Assembly (NCBI GenBank): GCA_034436355.1
Contig: DAOTVQ010000029.1
Location: 58,343 to 122,342, forward strand
Origin: CP2-2F sp034436355
Lineage (GTDB): Bacteria > Chloroflexota > Anaerolineae > Aggregatilineales > UBA2796
Direction of reading: 5' to 3'
DNA length: 64,000 nucleotides
Shown here: piece by piece, positions 52,066-60,668 of the stretch
Layout: each line of letters opens with the position of its first letter
Numbering within the stretch: position 1 is the stretch's first letter
Notes under the pieces: model-generated
What the model saw: the letters and a program-made list of their open reading frames with translations, nothing else
Database searches by the model: none
What the model was told of the DNA's origin: nothing
Made by a program: the position numbers and the translations under genes

Positions 52066-53424
52066 CTAATCATGCAGCCAAAAAGTGTAGAAATGGCGCG
52101 GCTCGGCACGGAAGCGGAACGATCCATCTGCTTCCATAGCAAGTTGACCGCCTGTTGGCACCTCCGCGAGCGAGACCACCTCGCACACCGCAAAGCGCTG
52201 GAAGGGCGTTAAGGTGACCCACGTGGCGTCTTTGCCATCAAGAGAACCGCGCACGATCAAGCCGCCTTGCGCGGGATCGTCGGGCAGTTTGGCAGCCGTT
52301 ACCCTGAACAGGTCATGGTCTGCCCACACCAAATCGCTGATATAGGATTGCCTGATTGGCGATGACTCTGCTAAGGTGCCGATAAGGGCTTCCAGCCTCT
52401 CAAAGTATGCTGCTTGCGCCACCTTAAGGTCATCCCACACTGCGTTCTGGTGATAGGCTGCGTGCTGATCAAACAGCGGCTGCCAAAGCTGCGCGATCAG
52501 GCGCTGTGGCTGTTTGGGAAGTCTTGAATCGCCACGTAGGGCAGCCGCAGCAATCAGCGGTTCGGCACAGTCCGTCAGGCAGCGCTCAAGCCGCCAAAAA
52601 TCGCTAGAAATCTGCGTGCCGTTGAAAAACTCTATGAACAGATAGCCATCTTTATATGGTGGAAGATTTTCACGGTTGACCGTTGCCTGTGCTGCTTTTG
52701 CGTAAGCTATCGGTGTGCTGTGCAGCACGATATCCTGCGGGAGTGCTTGCAGCGCACTGGCAGACCATAGACGGTCGGCTGCGACTTGGGCAGACCACTG
52801 ATAGGGCAGCATCAGGTGACCGCTCAGGCTGTACGGTGCAAGTGCATGGCGCATATTCGCAACCGCCTCCTCAAAGGTGATGGGATGTGGTATGCCTGCC
52901 CAGAGAATGTGCGTGCCGTCAGCGCCTTCCCAAAGCTGCTCTTGCACCGCGTGGGCGTCAGCGTTGGTCAGGATAGCCTGAATGTTGAAGCCGCGCAGCA
53001 CTTGCGGCATGTAAGCATCCAACGCACCTGCGTTCAAGCACAGGGCGATGGGCATGGCGCCGCCAAAGACTTGCGCCGTTGCCGTGCCGCGCAGCAAATT
53101 GCGGATCAAGCCTTCCGCCGTGTGCGCCGATGGCTGCGGCAGCACATAGAACGGATTAATGAGCAGCGCGCCGCGCCGCACGGCTGCCTCAAGGCGCTCA
53201 AAGTGTTCAGGGCGTAACCGTAAGTAGTCTTCCAGCACCGCGCTGCCGCCAACAATGGTCAGGTGGCGAAAGGCGGGATCGGTTTCCAGCAGGTCGAGCG
53301 CCTGATCAAGTGCCTGCACCAACGCTGTTTGTTCCCAAAAGGTTGGGTTGGCGCGGTGCGGTGTGGTGAATAGGTTCACAAGGTGCAGATGGTAGCTGGC
53401 ATAGCGCAGGCGCGGTTCACTCAT
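52066..53424 (-). CDS. GH38-like protein with replaced catalytic and metal-binding residues
   Basis: The 452-residue protein resembles the N-terminal domain of bacterial alpha-mannosidase-like GH38 enzymes. The parallels are the segments YLRLRPEHFERLEAAVRRGAL, INPFYVLPQ, AEGLIRNLLRG, and the barrel strand before MPQVLRGFNIQAI. In active enzymes the equivalent of residues 127-135 reads GYLPDSFGH with the nucleophile Asp. Here it reads ALCLNAGAL, so the nucleophile is Asn131. The HxHxD zinc motif is also changed (HLHLV). It is thus probably inactive. ATG 53424 has GGGAGAAG eight bases upstream. There is no signal peptide. Confidence 0.65.
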   Translation of the reverse strand: MSEPRLRYASYHLHLVNLFTTPHRANPTFWEQTALVQALDQALDLLETDPAFRHLTIVGGSAVLEDYLRLRPEHFERLEAAVRRGALLINPFYVLPQPSAHTAEGLIRNLLRGTATAQVFGGAMPIALCLNAGALDAYMPQVLRGFNIQAILTNADAHAVQEQLWEGADGTHILWAGIPHPITFEEAVANMRHALAPYSLSGHLMLPYQWSAQVAADRLWSASALQALPQDIVLHSTPIAYAKAAQATVNRENLPPYKDGYLFIEFFNGTQISSDFWRLERCLTDCAEPLIAAAALRGDSRLPKQPQRLIAQLWQPLFDQHAAYHQNAVWDDLKVAQAAYFERLEALIGTLAESSPIRQSYISDLVWADHDLFRVTAAKLPDDPAQGGLIVRGSLDGKDATWVTLTPFQRFAVCEVVSLAEVPTGGQLAMEADGSFRFRAEPRHFYTFWLHD

Positions 53425-53453
53425 GCAGAAAACTTCTCCCTGTGGCACAAAAA

Positions 53454-53485
53454 TTGCCCGCCCTGTTCAACGCAGCGGCGGGCAA
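53454..53485 (-). terminator. Terminator after the zinc-ribbon gene
   Basis: Read on the minus strand, TTGCCCGCC pairs with GGCGGGCAA over a 14-base loop, followed by a T-rich run. It lies about 16 bases after the stop codon. Confidence 0.75.
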
Positions 53486-53500
53486 GACAACAAAGGATGA

Positions 53501-53704
53501 TCATTCCGTTGGCGGCGCAGGGATTTCACGCGGCAGGCGCAAACGGAGCATTTTCAACGTGATCTTGACGGGACGGCGGCACTTTGGGCAGGGCATTTGA
53601 TAGTGCGATTGCTTAGCCGCTTCAACCTCTGCAATTGCCGTTTTGATCGCCTCATTGTTCAGGCTGATCAACTGCCCGCATGAGGTGCATTTCGTGGAAA
53701 GCAT
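53501..53704 (-). CDS. Small zinc-ribbon protein
   Basis: The 67-residue protein has two CxxC knuckles, C6-T-S-C9 and C39-P-K-C42, around a helical middle, followed by a basic tail (RRPVKITLKMLRLRLPRE). It probably binds one zinc. Nucleic-acid binding or protein-protein contact is possible. ATG 53704 has GGAAGGAG seven bases upstream. It is monocistronic. The function is not known. Confidence 0.75.
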   Translation of the reverse strand: MLSTKCTSCGQLISLNNEAIKTAIAEVEAAKQSHYQMPCPKCRRPVKITLKMLRLRLPREIPAPPTE

Positions 53705-53841
53705 AAAAGAACTCCTTCCTGTGGGCATTGTACCGCAGTGCGCTGCCCTTGTACACCGTGTATTGCGCCGCGAACTTGGCAAAGGTGCGCTTTCAAGGCG
53801 ATAATTAGGGACGGATTAGCTTTCCCAACTGGAGAGAGACA

Positions 53842-54282
53842 ATGAGTGATATTGAACGCAGCGCTACCGCCGCTTGGCACGGCACGCTCCGCGAAGGCGA
53901 AGGGCAAATCAGCACCCAAAGTGGCGCCTTGCAGAATTCACCCTTCACCTTTGTAACGCGCTTTGAGCAAGCGCCCGGCACCAACCCTGAAGAACTGATC
54001 GCCGCTGCTGAGGCAGGCTGCTTTACCATGAATGTGGCAGCCGTGCTTGGGCGCAAAGACTTTAAGAATGTGCAGGTGACGACCACTGCCGTCTGCGTGC
54101 TGAGCCAGGTGGATGGCGCCCGCAAGATCGCCAAGATCAAATTGGTCACACGCGGCAAGGCAGATGGACTCGATCTTGCCACCTTCACCGAAGTGGCAGA
54201 AGATGCCAAGAAGAACTGCATCATCTCGCGTGCGTTGGCAGGCGTAGATGAGTTCGAGCTAGACGCCGCACTCGCCGAATAA
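53842..54282 (+). CDS. OsmC family peroxide-reducing protein
   Basis: The 146-residue protein has the OsmC fold with the redox cysteine pair C60 (EAGCFTMN) and C126 (KKNCIISR). Conserved R40 and E51 lie near the cysteine pair. It reduces organic hydroperoxides with a dithiol donor. It is monocistronic, with GAGAGAGACA before ATG. A detoxifying role fits with aerobic respiration. Confidence 0.93.
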   Translation: MSDIERSATAAWHGTLREGEGQISTQSGALQNSPFTFVTRFEQAPGTNPEELIAAAEAGCFTMNVAAVLGRKDFKNVQVTTTAVCVLSQVDGARKIAKIKLVTRGKADGLDLATFTEVAEDAKKNCIISRALAGVDEFELDAALAE

Positions 54283-54341
54283 GCACCATACGCGGCACAC
54301 TGCCCTTTGCCCGCACAGCCACTGCCACCGAACGGGTCGCG

Positions 54342-55676
54342 CTAGGGCAATTGTCCAACGCGCACAAGGCTGAGCGCCTGCACCGCCGCTGTGTAGTTCG
54401 GGTTGAACGTCACGGCGGCAGTCAAATCTTCTTGTGCCTCTGCCCAAAAGCCAAGCGCCGCACGGGCGATGCCGCGATAGTAGAACGCCTCTTCCACATG
54501 CCCTTTGGAAGTCTCGATGACGGATTCCGCCAAGCCGATCACCTGCTGATAGCTGCCACTGCGGTAGTATGCCTCGTAGGGCGTGAATTGATACCACAAC
54601 ATGCGGTAGGGAATCGGTTCGGCAAGGCTGAAGGCGCGGTCGAAGGCGAGCGCTGCCTCTGTATAGCGCCCTAAGGCGGTAAAGCTGCTGCCCATGTTGA
54701 ACCACGCAAATGGATTTTCAGGGCGAGCGGCTGCCATTTCGCGGGCGCGGTCTAGCGTATAGCGGCGGTTATAGTCCACATCCCAGTTATCGCCCAGAAT
54801 CGCCATCAGTTCGGCTTCGCGGGTCGGTTGGTAAACGACGATGTACTCACGGTTGAAGTGGCTCCACAGCTCATCCAGCACGGCGTAGCTCTCGTTCGTC
54901 TCACCCTTATAGGTATCCAACTTGTAGAGCCTGCCAACGGCGTCATCATAGGCGATGATGGTCAGGTAATGACCGATCCAGCCCTGCTGCGGCGTATCAG
55001 GGTCGTAGAAGCCCGTCTCTAGGATGACGATGAAGTTATTCGCCACCAGTTGGCGCACCAACGCCATATCGCCGCCGGTGCGTGTGATAGCGCGCAAGAT
55101 GCCATTGGTGCGCGTATTCACATAACCTGCCAGTTCGCTTGGGCTAACGTTTTTATCCTGTTGGTTAGGCTTTAGGGCGCTTGCCACCATATCCTGCGGA
55201 TCGCGCCAATTGTAGTAGCGCATTGCCTGCACAAGGTTAGCAGGTCCGCAGTTGTTGAACTTCTGCGGCTCCCACTGCAAGCCGCGAATGCGGAAACTGG
55301 TGGGAATGGGTGACCAGATCGGTGCAGGTGTGGCGCTAGGCAGCGGTGGTGGCATCAGCGTAGCGGTTGGGTCGCCCTGAAAGGCAACACGCAGCGCCTG
55401 ACTGAGTGGCGTTGGGCTGGCGGTTGGCGTTGGCGTAAGCAAAGGTGCATCGGGCGTCAGCAGCACTGAAAAATCCCGCGAGGCTGTTGCCAGCGGCGTT
55501 GGGATGCGAAAAGGCGCCTCGGTGGCGCGTAAGGGCGAAAGAAACGGCAAATAACGAATGACGCGATCTTGATCGCTCACCGCTAAGCGCTGAAAGACGA
55601 ACAGTCCCAGCGGAATCATCAGAATTGCAACAATCACAGCCAGCAGTGCCAGCCGAATAAACCACCGCTTAAACAC
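54342..55676 (-). CDS. Membrane-anchored C39-like cysteine peptidase with TPR domain
   Basis: The 444-residue protein has one N-terminal membrane helix (about 8-28), a Thr/Pro-rich linker (about 55-125) and a papain-like domain. The catalytic C143 is in NNCGPAN. H236 in WIGHYLTIIAYDD and D254 in YKLDTYKG complete the triad. The rest (about 310-444) is a helical TPR stretch (ENPFAWFNMGSSFTALGRYTEAALAFDRAF). It starts at GTG 55676 with AGAGGA nine bases upstream. Convergent to OsmC. The peptidase may cut peptides held by its TPRs; the substrate is unknown. Confidence 0.85.
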   Translation of the reverse strand: MFKRWFIRLALLAVIVAILMIPLGLFVFQRLAVSDQDRVIRYLPFLSPLRATEAPFRIPTPLATASRDFSVLLTPDAPLLTPTPTASPTPLSQALRVAFQGDPTATLMPPPLPSATPAPIWSPIPTSFRIRGLQWEPQKFNNCGPANLVQAMRYYNWRDPQDMVASALKPNQQDKNVSPSELAGYVNTRTNGILRAITRTGGDMALVRQLVANNFIVILETGFYDPDTPQQGWIGHYLTIIAYDDAVGRLYKLDTYKGETNESYAVLDELWSHFNREYIVVYQPTREAELMAILGDNWDVDYNRRYTLDRAREMAAARPENPFAWFNMGSSFTALGRYTEAALAFDRAFSLAEPIPYRMLWYQFTPYEAYYRSGSYQQVIGLAESVIETSKGHVEEAFYYRGIARAALGFWAEAQEDLTAAVTFNPNYTAAVQALSLVRVGQLP

Positions 55677-55799
55677 AGCGTACTATCCTCTCCCTAGCCG
55701 AATGGAAAGGCGACGTGCGATCACGCCGCCACTTTAAGGGAAAGTATACCGCGCTTGGCAGCAGGCTGAAGGGACGCTTGCTAGGCGCTTGGGCTACGC

Positions 55800-56324
55800 T
55801 TAGGCGTTGGGCGCGCTGTTCAGGCGGTTTTCCCAACGCGGGCGCTGCGTATTATCCACGATCAGGATGCGCGGGTTGGCGCGCAGCGAAGCGCGATCCA
55901 GCATCTTGACGGTGTTCAAGAGCGCATCAAGCTGGAAAGGCTTCACAAAGAACAGATCGCAATCTACGGCAACCGCCTGTGCAATGGTCAGCGGATCATC
56001 ATTGGCGCTGCACATGATCAGCACAATGCCCTGATCCTGAGCGCGGATGCGGCGTGCCACTTCAATGCCGCTGATGTCCGGCAGGTCTATATCCAAGAAG
56101 GCAAAGGCAAAGCGCTGTGTTTCGTAAAGGCGGAGCGCCTGTTCGCCGCTGTGTGCCTCTGTGAAGGGCAGTTGCACCATATCAAAGGCAACGCTCAGCA
56201 GCATACGGTTGGCGTCGTCGTCGTCAAGCAGCAGGGCGTGGTGTTCGTAGGTGCGTGGCTCGGTTGGTGGGTTGCTCATGGTGGGTGCTTTCTGTGCGGT
56301 TTGCAGGTGTTTCAAATCATTCAT
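55800..56324 (-). CDS. Single-domain response regulator (receiver plus short tail)
   Basis: The 174-residue protein has one receiver domain (about 29-155): acidic pair LLLDDDD, phosphoacceptor D78 (FLDIDLPD) and K128 (FFVKPF). It ends with a short tail and no output domain. ATG 56324 is preceded by AAGGAG ten bases upstream. It is the third gene of the kinase-regulator-regulator set and is probably transcribed with it. Confidence 0.9.
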   Translation of the reverse strand: MNDLKHLQTAQKAPTMSNPPTEPRTYEHHALLLDDDDANRMLLSVAFDMVQLPFTEAHSGEQALRLYETQRFAFAFLDIDLPDISGIEVARRIRAQDQGIVLIMCSANDDPLTIAQAVAVDCDLFFVKPFQLDALLNTVKMLDRASLRANPRILIVDNTQRPRWENRLNSAPNA

Positions 56325-56356
56325 TAACGATTAACTCCTTGCGCCATGCGGCGCAC

Positions 56357-56770
56357 CTAGTGCAGTTCCCAAACGGATTCGCCCGCTAACAAGCGCTGAA
56401 TGCTGTGCGGGAAGCGATCAAAGTTAAGCGGCTTTGCCAAGAAGCCGTCAAAGCCTGCCTGCTCGGCGCGATGCACATCATCAGGCATCACTTGGGCGGT
56501 CATGGCGGCAATCGGCACATTGGCAAAGCGCGCATCGGCACGCAGTTTGGCAAGGATGTAGTAACCATCATGCCTATCAGGCAGGCGCAAATCTAGCAGG
56601 ACGAGCTGAATAGGCGGCAGTGTGGCAAGGCAGGCTTCAAGCTGCGTCCAGGTGGCAAAGGCGTGAACATGCTTGATGCCAAGCAGGTTTAGCATGGCAA
56701 CGGCAAGGGTCGTGTTCAGTGGTTCATCTTCCACCAGCAGCACGTTCACATTAGCGTGGGCGTCAGTCAT
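56357..56770 (-). CDS. Single-domain response regulator
   Basis: The protein of about 137 residues is almost only a receiver domain: LLVEDEP at 11-17, D60 (VLLDLRLPD) and K113 (FLAKPL). ATG 56770 was chosen, with GGAGG 11 bases upstream. It starts 36 bp after the histidine kinase stop and precedes the second regulator by 32 bp, so it is likely a phosphate-accepting partner of that kinase. Confidence 0.9.
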   Translation of the reverse strand: MTDAHANVNVLLVEDEPLNTTLAVAMLNLLGIKHVHAFATWTQLEACLATLPPIQLVLLDLRLPDRHDGYYILAKLRADARFANVPIAAMTAQVMPDDVHRAEQAGFDGFLAKPLNFDRFPHSIQRLLAGESVWELH

Positions 56771-56805
56771 GGTTCGGCGGTGCGCCTCCGCGCAGAGCAA
56801 CACGG

Positions 56806-58689
56806 CTATAGGATGGGCAGGTTAAATGAGACAGTAGTGCCGACGCCGAGCTGACTCTCAATCCACATATCGCCGCCGTGCAACTGCACAAAGCGGCGGC
56901 TGATGGGCATTCCCAAGCCGCTGCCGCTGGCAGTTTGCTGTAAGGCGTTATCAATCTGCTTGAATTCTTCAAAGACTTTGGGCAAGTCTTCCGGCTTGAT
57001 GCCAACGCCGGTATCGCGCACGGAAAAGATGACCTGATCACCTTGCTGTGCGGCGCGCAGCGTGATGCTGCCTTCGGCGGTGAATTTGGCGGCGTTGCTG
57101 ATCAGGTTGAGCAGCACTTGCCGAATGCGCCGCCCATCTATGTTGAGGGTGGGCAGGCGCTCGTCAAAATCACGGTGCAGCGCGATGCCTTTATCTTTCG
57201 TTAAGCCGATCAACGTCGAGAACACGCCTTTCAAGAGCGGCTCTAGCGGTGTTGGCTCACGGCGCAGTTCCATCTTGCCCGCTTCAATCTTGGCAAGGTC
57301 GAGGATATCGTTGATCAAACCGAGCAGGTGCTGCCCGCCGTCATGCACATACGTCAGATAGTTGCGCTGCTGATCGGTGACTGCGCCGGCATGACCATCC
57401 GCCACAAGGCGCGTGAAGTTGATAACCGCATTCAAAGGTGTGCGGAGTTCGTGGCTCATATTGTTGATGAACTCGGTCTTGAGGCGATCAGCTTGTACCG
57501 CGACGGCACGGGCATTCTCTGCCTGCTGGCGGGAGATTTCGAGGGCAGCGTTCGCCTTTTGCAGTTCGCTGTTGCGCTCTTCTAATTCCTCGAACAGGCG
57601 CGCATTTCGCAGGGCAATGCCAGCATGTGCCGCAAGTGCTTGCAGCAGGTCTACCTCTTCATCAGTAAAATTGCGGTAGGTGCTGGTCTCCACCGCCAAA
57701 ATGCCATAGAGTTCGTCATAGTAGAGGACGGGTACCGCCAATTCCGAAACCATGCCCGCAGCGATTGCCTGTGTGGCAAGTGAGGTGCGCTGATCAGCGC
57801 GCATATCCGGGGTGCGTGCGGGCAAACGCGCCCACGCCACCAAGCCTTTCAAATCTTCCTTCAGGCGCGAACGGATAAGCTGCGCCGTCTCGTGATCAAT
57901 GCCTGCCCATGCAATCGGGCGCAGCTCGCCCGACTCAAAGTTCACATCCAGCAAGATGCTCATTTGCGCGTCGAGGATTTCACGGGCAGCTTCCACAATG
58001 TTCCGCAGCAATTCGTCGCTGGAAAGGCGCGCCGTCAGGTCTTGGGCAAGCCGCTGGAAGCGATCAAAGCGCCCGATTGCCTGTTGGCTCTCGTTCAGGC
58101 GGTAGGCGGTGGAGAGCGTCGCGCTGATCAGGGCTGCCACGCGGTCTATGGCAGCCCGTGCTGGCTCGGAAAGGGCGGAGGGGCGCGCTGCATACAGCCC
58201 AAGCACACCCAGCAGGTTATTCTCGTGGAGCAGCGGCAGCAGGTAGGCGCTCTCGGTGTTAGGCGGCAAGGGCGTTAGGCGCTTCTCCCGCGAGACAATT
58301 TCAATGTAGTAGGCTTTGCGCCCCATCCCAACCTCACCATACAGGCTGTAGCCGAGCTTAACGGTGGCAGGCAGATCAGGCGGACGTGCGCCAAAACACA
58401 GCGGTTTGGCAAGGCGGTTAGCGGCTGGCTCGTGCAGGTAGATCACCACACACTCGACGGCGGCGCGCTCAATCAGCCATTCGCCCGCCTGCTTCAAAAG
58501 CGCCTGCGGATCGGCTTGCCCGGCAAGGCGCAGCGCCAAATCCGTAACGGAAATTGGCAAATCGCTAATTGGCGAGTGATACTGCCCCGTCAGACGCGCT
58601 AAATGCGCGGCAGAATGCCCTTGCCTGCCCAAGAGCGCCCCCAAACGTCCTAACAAGCCTGTGCGTGTTCCCACATGCCCTACTTTCAC
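56806..58689 (-). CDS. Soluble GAF-domain sensor histidine kinase
   Basis: The 627-residue protein has two GAF-like sensing domains (about 50-195 and 220-365), a coiled coil, the HisKA helix pair with phosphoryl-accepting H413 (MSHELRTP) and a HATPase domain (about 510-625) with NLISNAAKF, DTGVGI and a GSGLGMPI box. No membrane helix or signal peptide is visible, so it senses in the cytoplasm. It starts at GTG 58689 with a weak ribosome site. The two receiver-only genes follow. The GAF ligands are unknown. Confidence 0.93.
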   Translation of the reverse strand: MKVGHVGTRTGLLGRLGALLGRQGHSAAHLARLTGQYHSPISDLPISVTDLALRLAGQADPQALLKQAGEWLIERAAVECVVIYLHEPAANRLAKPLCFGARPPDLPATVKLGYSLYGEVGMGRKAYYIEIVSREKRLTPLPPNTESAYLLPLLHENNLLGVLGLYAARPSALSEPARAAIDRVAALISATLSTAYRLNESQQAIGRFDRFQRLAQDLTARLSSDELLRNIVEAAREILDAQMSILLDVNFESGELRPIAWAGIDHETAQLIRSRLKEDLKGLVAWARLPARTPDMRADQRTSLATQAIAAGMVSELAVPVLYYDELYGILAVETSTYRNFTDEEVDLLQALAAHAGIALRNARLFEELEERNSELQKANAALEISRQQAENARAVAVQADRLKTEFINNMSHELRTPLNAVINFTRLVADGHAGAVTDQQRNYLTYVHDGGQHLLGLINDILDLAKIEAGKMELRREPTPLEPLLKGVFSTLIGLTKDKGIALHRDFDERLPTLNIDGRRIRQVLLNLISNAAKFTAEGSITLRAAQQGDQVIFSVRDTGVGIKPEDLPKVFEEFKQIDNALQQTASGSGLGMPISRRFVQLHGGDMWIESQLGVGTTVSFNLPIL

Positions 58690-59115
58690 GCCACACGGCG
58701 CAAACCCTACCTAAACTTTTCGCTAAGCTAAGTATGGCAGACTTCAGCAGGAATTTCAGTTAACAGGCATTTAAGTTCAGGTTAACGCTTTGTGGCTCGC
58801 CCAATCAGCGCCCATCCTCCAGCCTGTGGAGAGGGCAGAACACAGTTCAGGGCGCCCCGCAGTGCCGCGTTTGTGCATTAAGTTGCAATTGTGCCGCGCA
58901 CAGTTTACACTCTGCGTAGGATCACAAGCGCTTATGCGCGCATACACAGTTTGCCAATTTTGGGTAGCGCCGCTTGTTCAAAGCTGCACAATGTGCTTTT
59001 TTCAGCAGTGTGCTGCCGAGAGCGCGTATTGAAGGCAGGCTTAGCGTGTGGTAACATTAGGCGCAATCAATCAATCTTTTTTCACGTTCCACAGTTCCAC
59101 AGGGAGTTTTACAGG
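58690..59115. other. Divergent intergenic region between the histidine kinase and atpA
   Basis: This 426-bp stretch has no gene. It contains a candidate promoter at 58883-58911 for atpA, a G/C palindrome inside it, and a short A/T-rich patch near 59075. The atpA ribosome site AGGGAG is at 59101. No start codon with good support precedes 59116. Confidence 0.6.
58883..58911 (+). promoter_or_regulatory. Candidate promoter of the atpA operon with an internal palindrome
   Basis: TTGCAA at 58883-58888 and TACACT at 58906-58911 are 17 bp apart. The spacer contains TGTGC-CGC-GCACA at 58890-58902, which could be a binding site. The distance to atpA is about 205 bp, which leaves a long leader. Confidence 0.4.
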
Positions 59116-60657
59116 ATGTCGCCATCTGGCAACAGCACAAACTATGCAGAGGCACTGCTTGAGCAGCTTAAAAGCTGGCAACCAACCATTCGCTCGGTAG
59201 AAGTTGGGCGGGTGATGGAGGTTGGTGATGGTATTGCGCGTGTTTCGGGCTTGCCCTCAGTCAAGCTAAGCGAATTAGTCGAATTTTCCAACGGTGTGTT
59301 GGGCATTGCCTTCAACCTTGAAGAAGATAACGTCGGCGTCATCATCATGGGTGAGTATATCCACATCCGTGAGGGTGATGAGGTGCGCGGGACGGGACGG
59401 ATTGCCTCTGTGCCGGTTGGCATGGGCTTGATCGGGCGCGTGGTGAATGCGCTTGGGCAGCCCATTGATGGCAAGGGCGCTATTCAGGCAAGCGAATATT
59501 ACAACGTGGAGCGCATCGCGCCCGGCGTCATCGAGCGCCAGGACGTGGATACGCCGCTGCAAACGGGCATCCTCGCCATTGACGCCATGTTCCCGATTGG
59601 GCGCGGTCAGCGTGAGTTGATCATTGGCGACCGCCAAACCGGCAAGACGGCAATCGCGCTTGATACGATCATTAATCAGCGCGGGCAGGATGTCTTCTGC
59701 ATCTATGTGGCAATCGGGCAGAAAGAGGCGCAAATTGCCGCAGTGCGCGCCACGCTTGAACAGTACGGTGCTATGGAGTACACCACGATTGTGGTGGCTT
59801 CCGCCTCCGAGTCGGCAGCCCTGCAATACCTCTCGCCCTATGCCGGCTGCGCCATGGGCGAATGGTTTATGGAGAATGGCAAGAACGCCCTCATCATTTA
59901 CGATGATCTCTCCAAGCACGCTTGGGCATACCGCCAAGTCTCGCTGTTGCTGCGCCGCCCGCCGGGACGTGAGGCATATCCGGGCGATGTGTTCTACCTG
60001 CACAGCCGCCTGCTAGAGCGCGCCGCCCGCCTTTCGGAAGCACGCGGTGGCGGCAGCCTCACTGCGCTGCCGATCATCGAGACGCTGCTGGGCGACGTCT
60101 CAGCCTACATCCCAACCAACGTGATCTCGATCACCGACGGGCAGATTTTCCTCGAAAGCGACCTGTTCAATGCCGGTCAGCGCCCTGCCATCAACGTCGG
60201 TATCTCGGTCAGCCGCGTCGGTGGTGACGCCCAGCGCAAGGCAATGAAGAAATTTGCCGGGCGTATGAAGGGTGAGCTTTCTCAGTTCCGTGCGTTGGCA
60301 GCCTTCGCCCAGTTCGGCGCTGACCTTGATCGCGCCACACAACAGCAGTTGGAGCGCGGCGTGCGCCTGACCGAACTGCTCAAGCAACCGCAGTATAACC
60401 CTGTGCCATTGGCAGATGAAGTGATGCTCATCTACGCAGGCACCCGTGGCTATATGGATCAGGTGGCGGTGGCGCAGGTGAACACCTGGCGCGCCGAGTT
60501 TTTGCGCTACGTTCACGCGCAGTATCCACAAATTGCCAGCAGCATCAGCAGTGCGGACACAAAGTATGACCTGACGGACGAGATGGAGAACTTGCTGAAG
60601 AAGGCGTTAGATGATTTTAACGCCCAGTGGCAGCAATCACAGGCAGCCAAAGCCTAA
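59116..60657 (+). CDS. atpA: F1Fo ATP synthase subunit alpha
   Basis: The 513-residue protein has the P-loop GDRQTGKT at 171-178, GAMEYTTIVVA and VGGDAQ. It builds the catalytic F1 head with beta. ATG 59116 was chosen from the AGGGAG site and the normal N-terminus; the frame is open for 75 codons upstream. It is the first gene of the F1 operon. No delta, b, c or a subunit genes precede it. gamma starts 11 bp after the stop. Confidence 0.97.
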   Translation: MSPSGNSTNYAEALLEQLKSWQPTIRSVEVGRVMEVGDGIARVSGLPSVKLSELVEFSNGVLGIAFNLEEDNVGVIIMGEYIHIREGDEVRGTGRIASVPVGMGLIGRVVNALGQPIDGKGAIQASEYYNVERIAPGVIERQDVDTPLQTGILAIDAMFPIGRGQRELIIGDRQTGKTAIALDTIINQRGQDVFCIYVAIGQKEAQIAAVRATLEQYGAMEYTTIVVASASESAALQYLSPYAGCAMGEWFMENGKNALIIYDDLSKHAWAYRQVSLLLRRPPGREAYPGDVFYLHSRLLERAARLSEARGGGSLTALPIIETLLGDVSAYIPTNVISITDGQIFLESDLFNAGQRPAINVGISVSRVGGDAQRKAMKKFAGRMKGELSQFRALAAFAQFGADLDRATQQQLERGVRLTELLKQPQYNPVPLADEVMLIYAGTRGYMDQVAVAQVNTWRAEFLRYVHAQYPQIASSISSADTKYDLTDEMENLLKKALDDFNAQWQQSQAAKA

Positions 60658-60668
60658 GCGAGGTCGGA

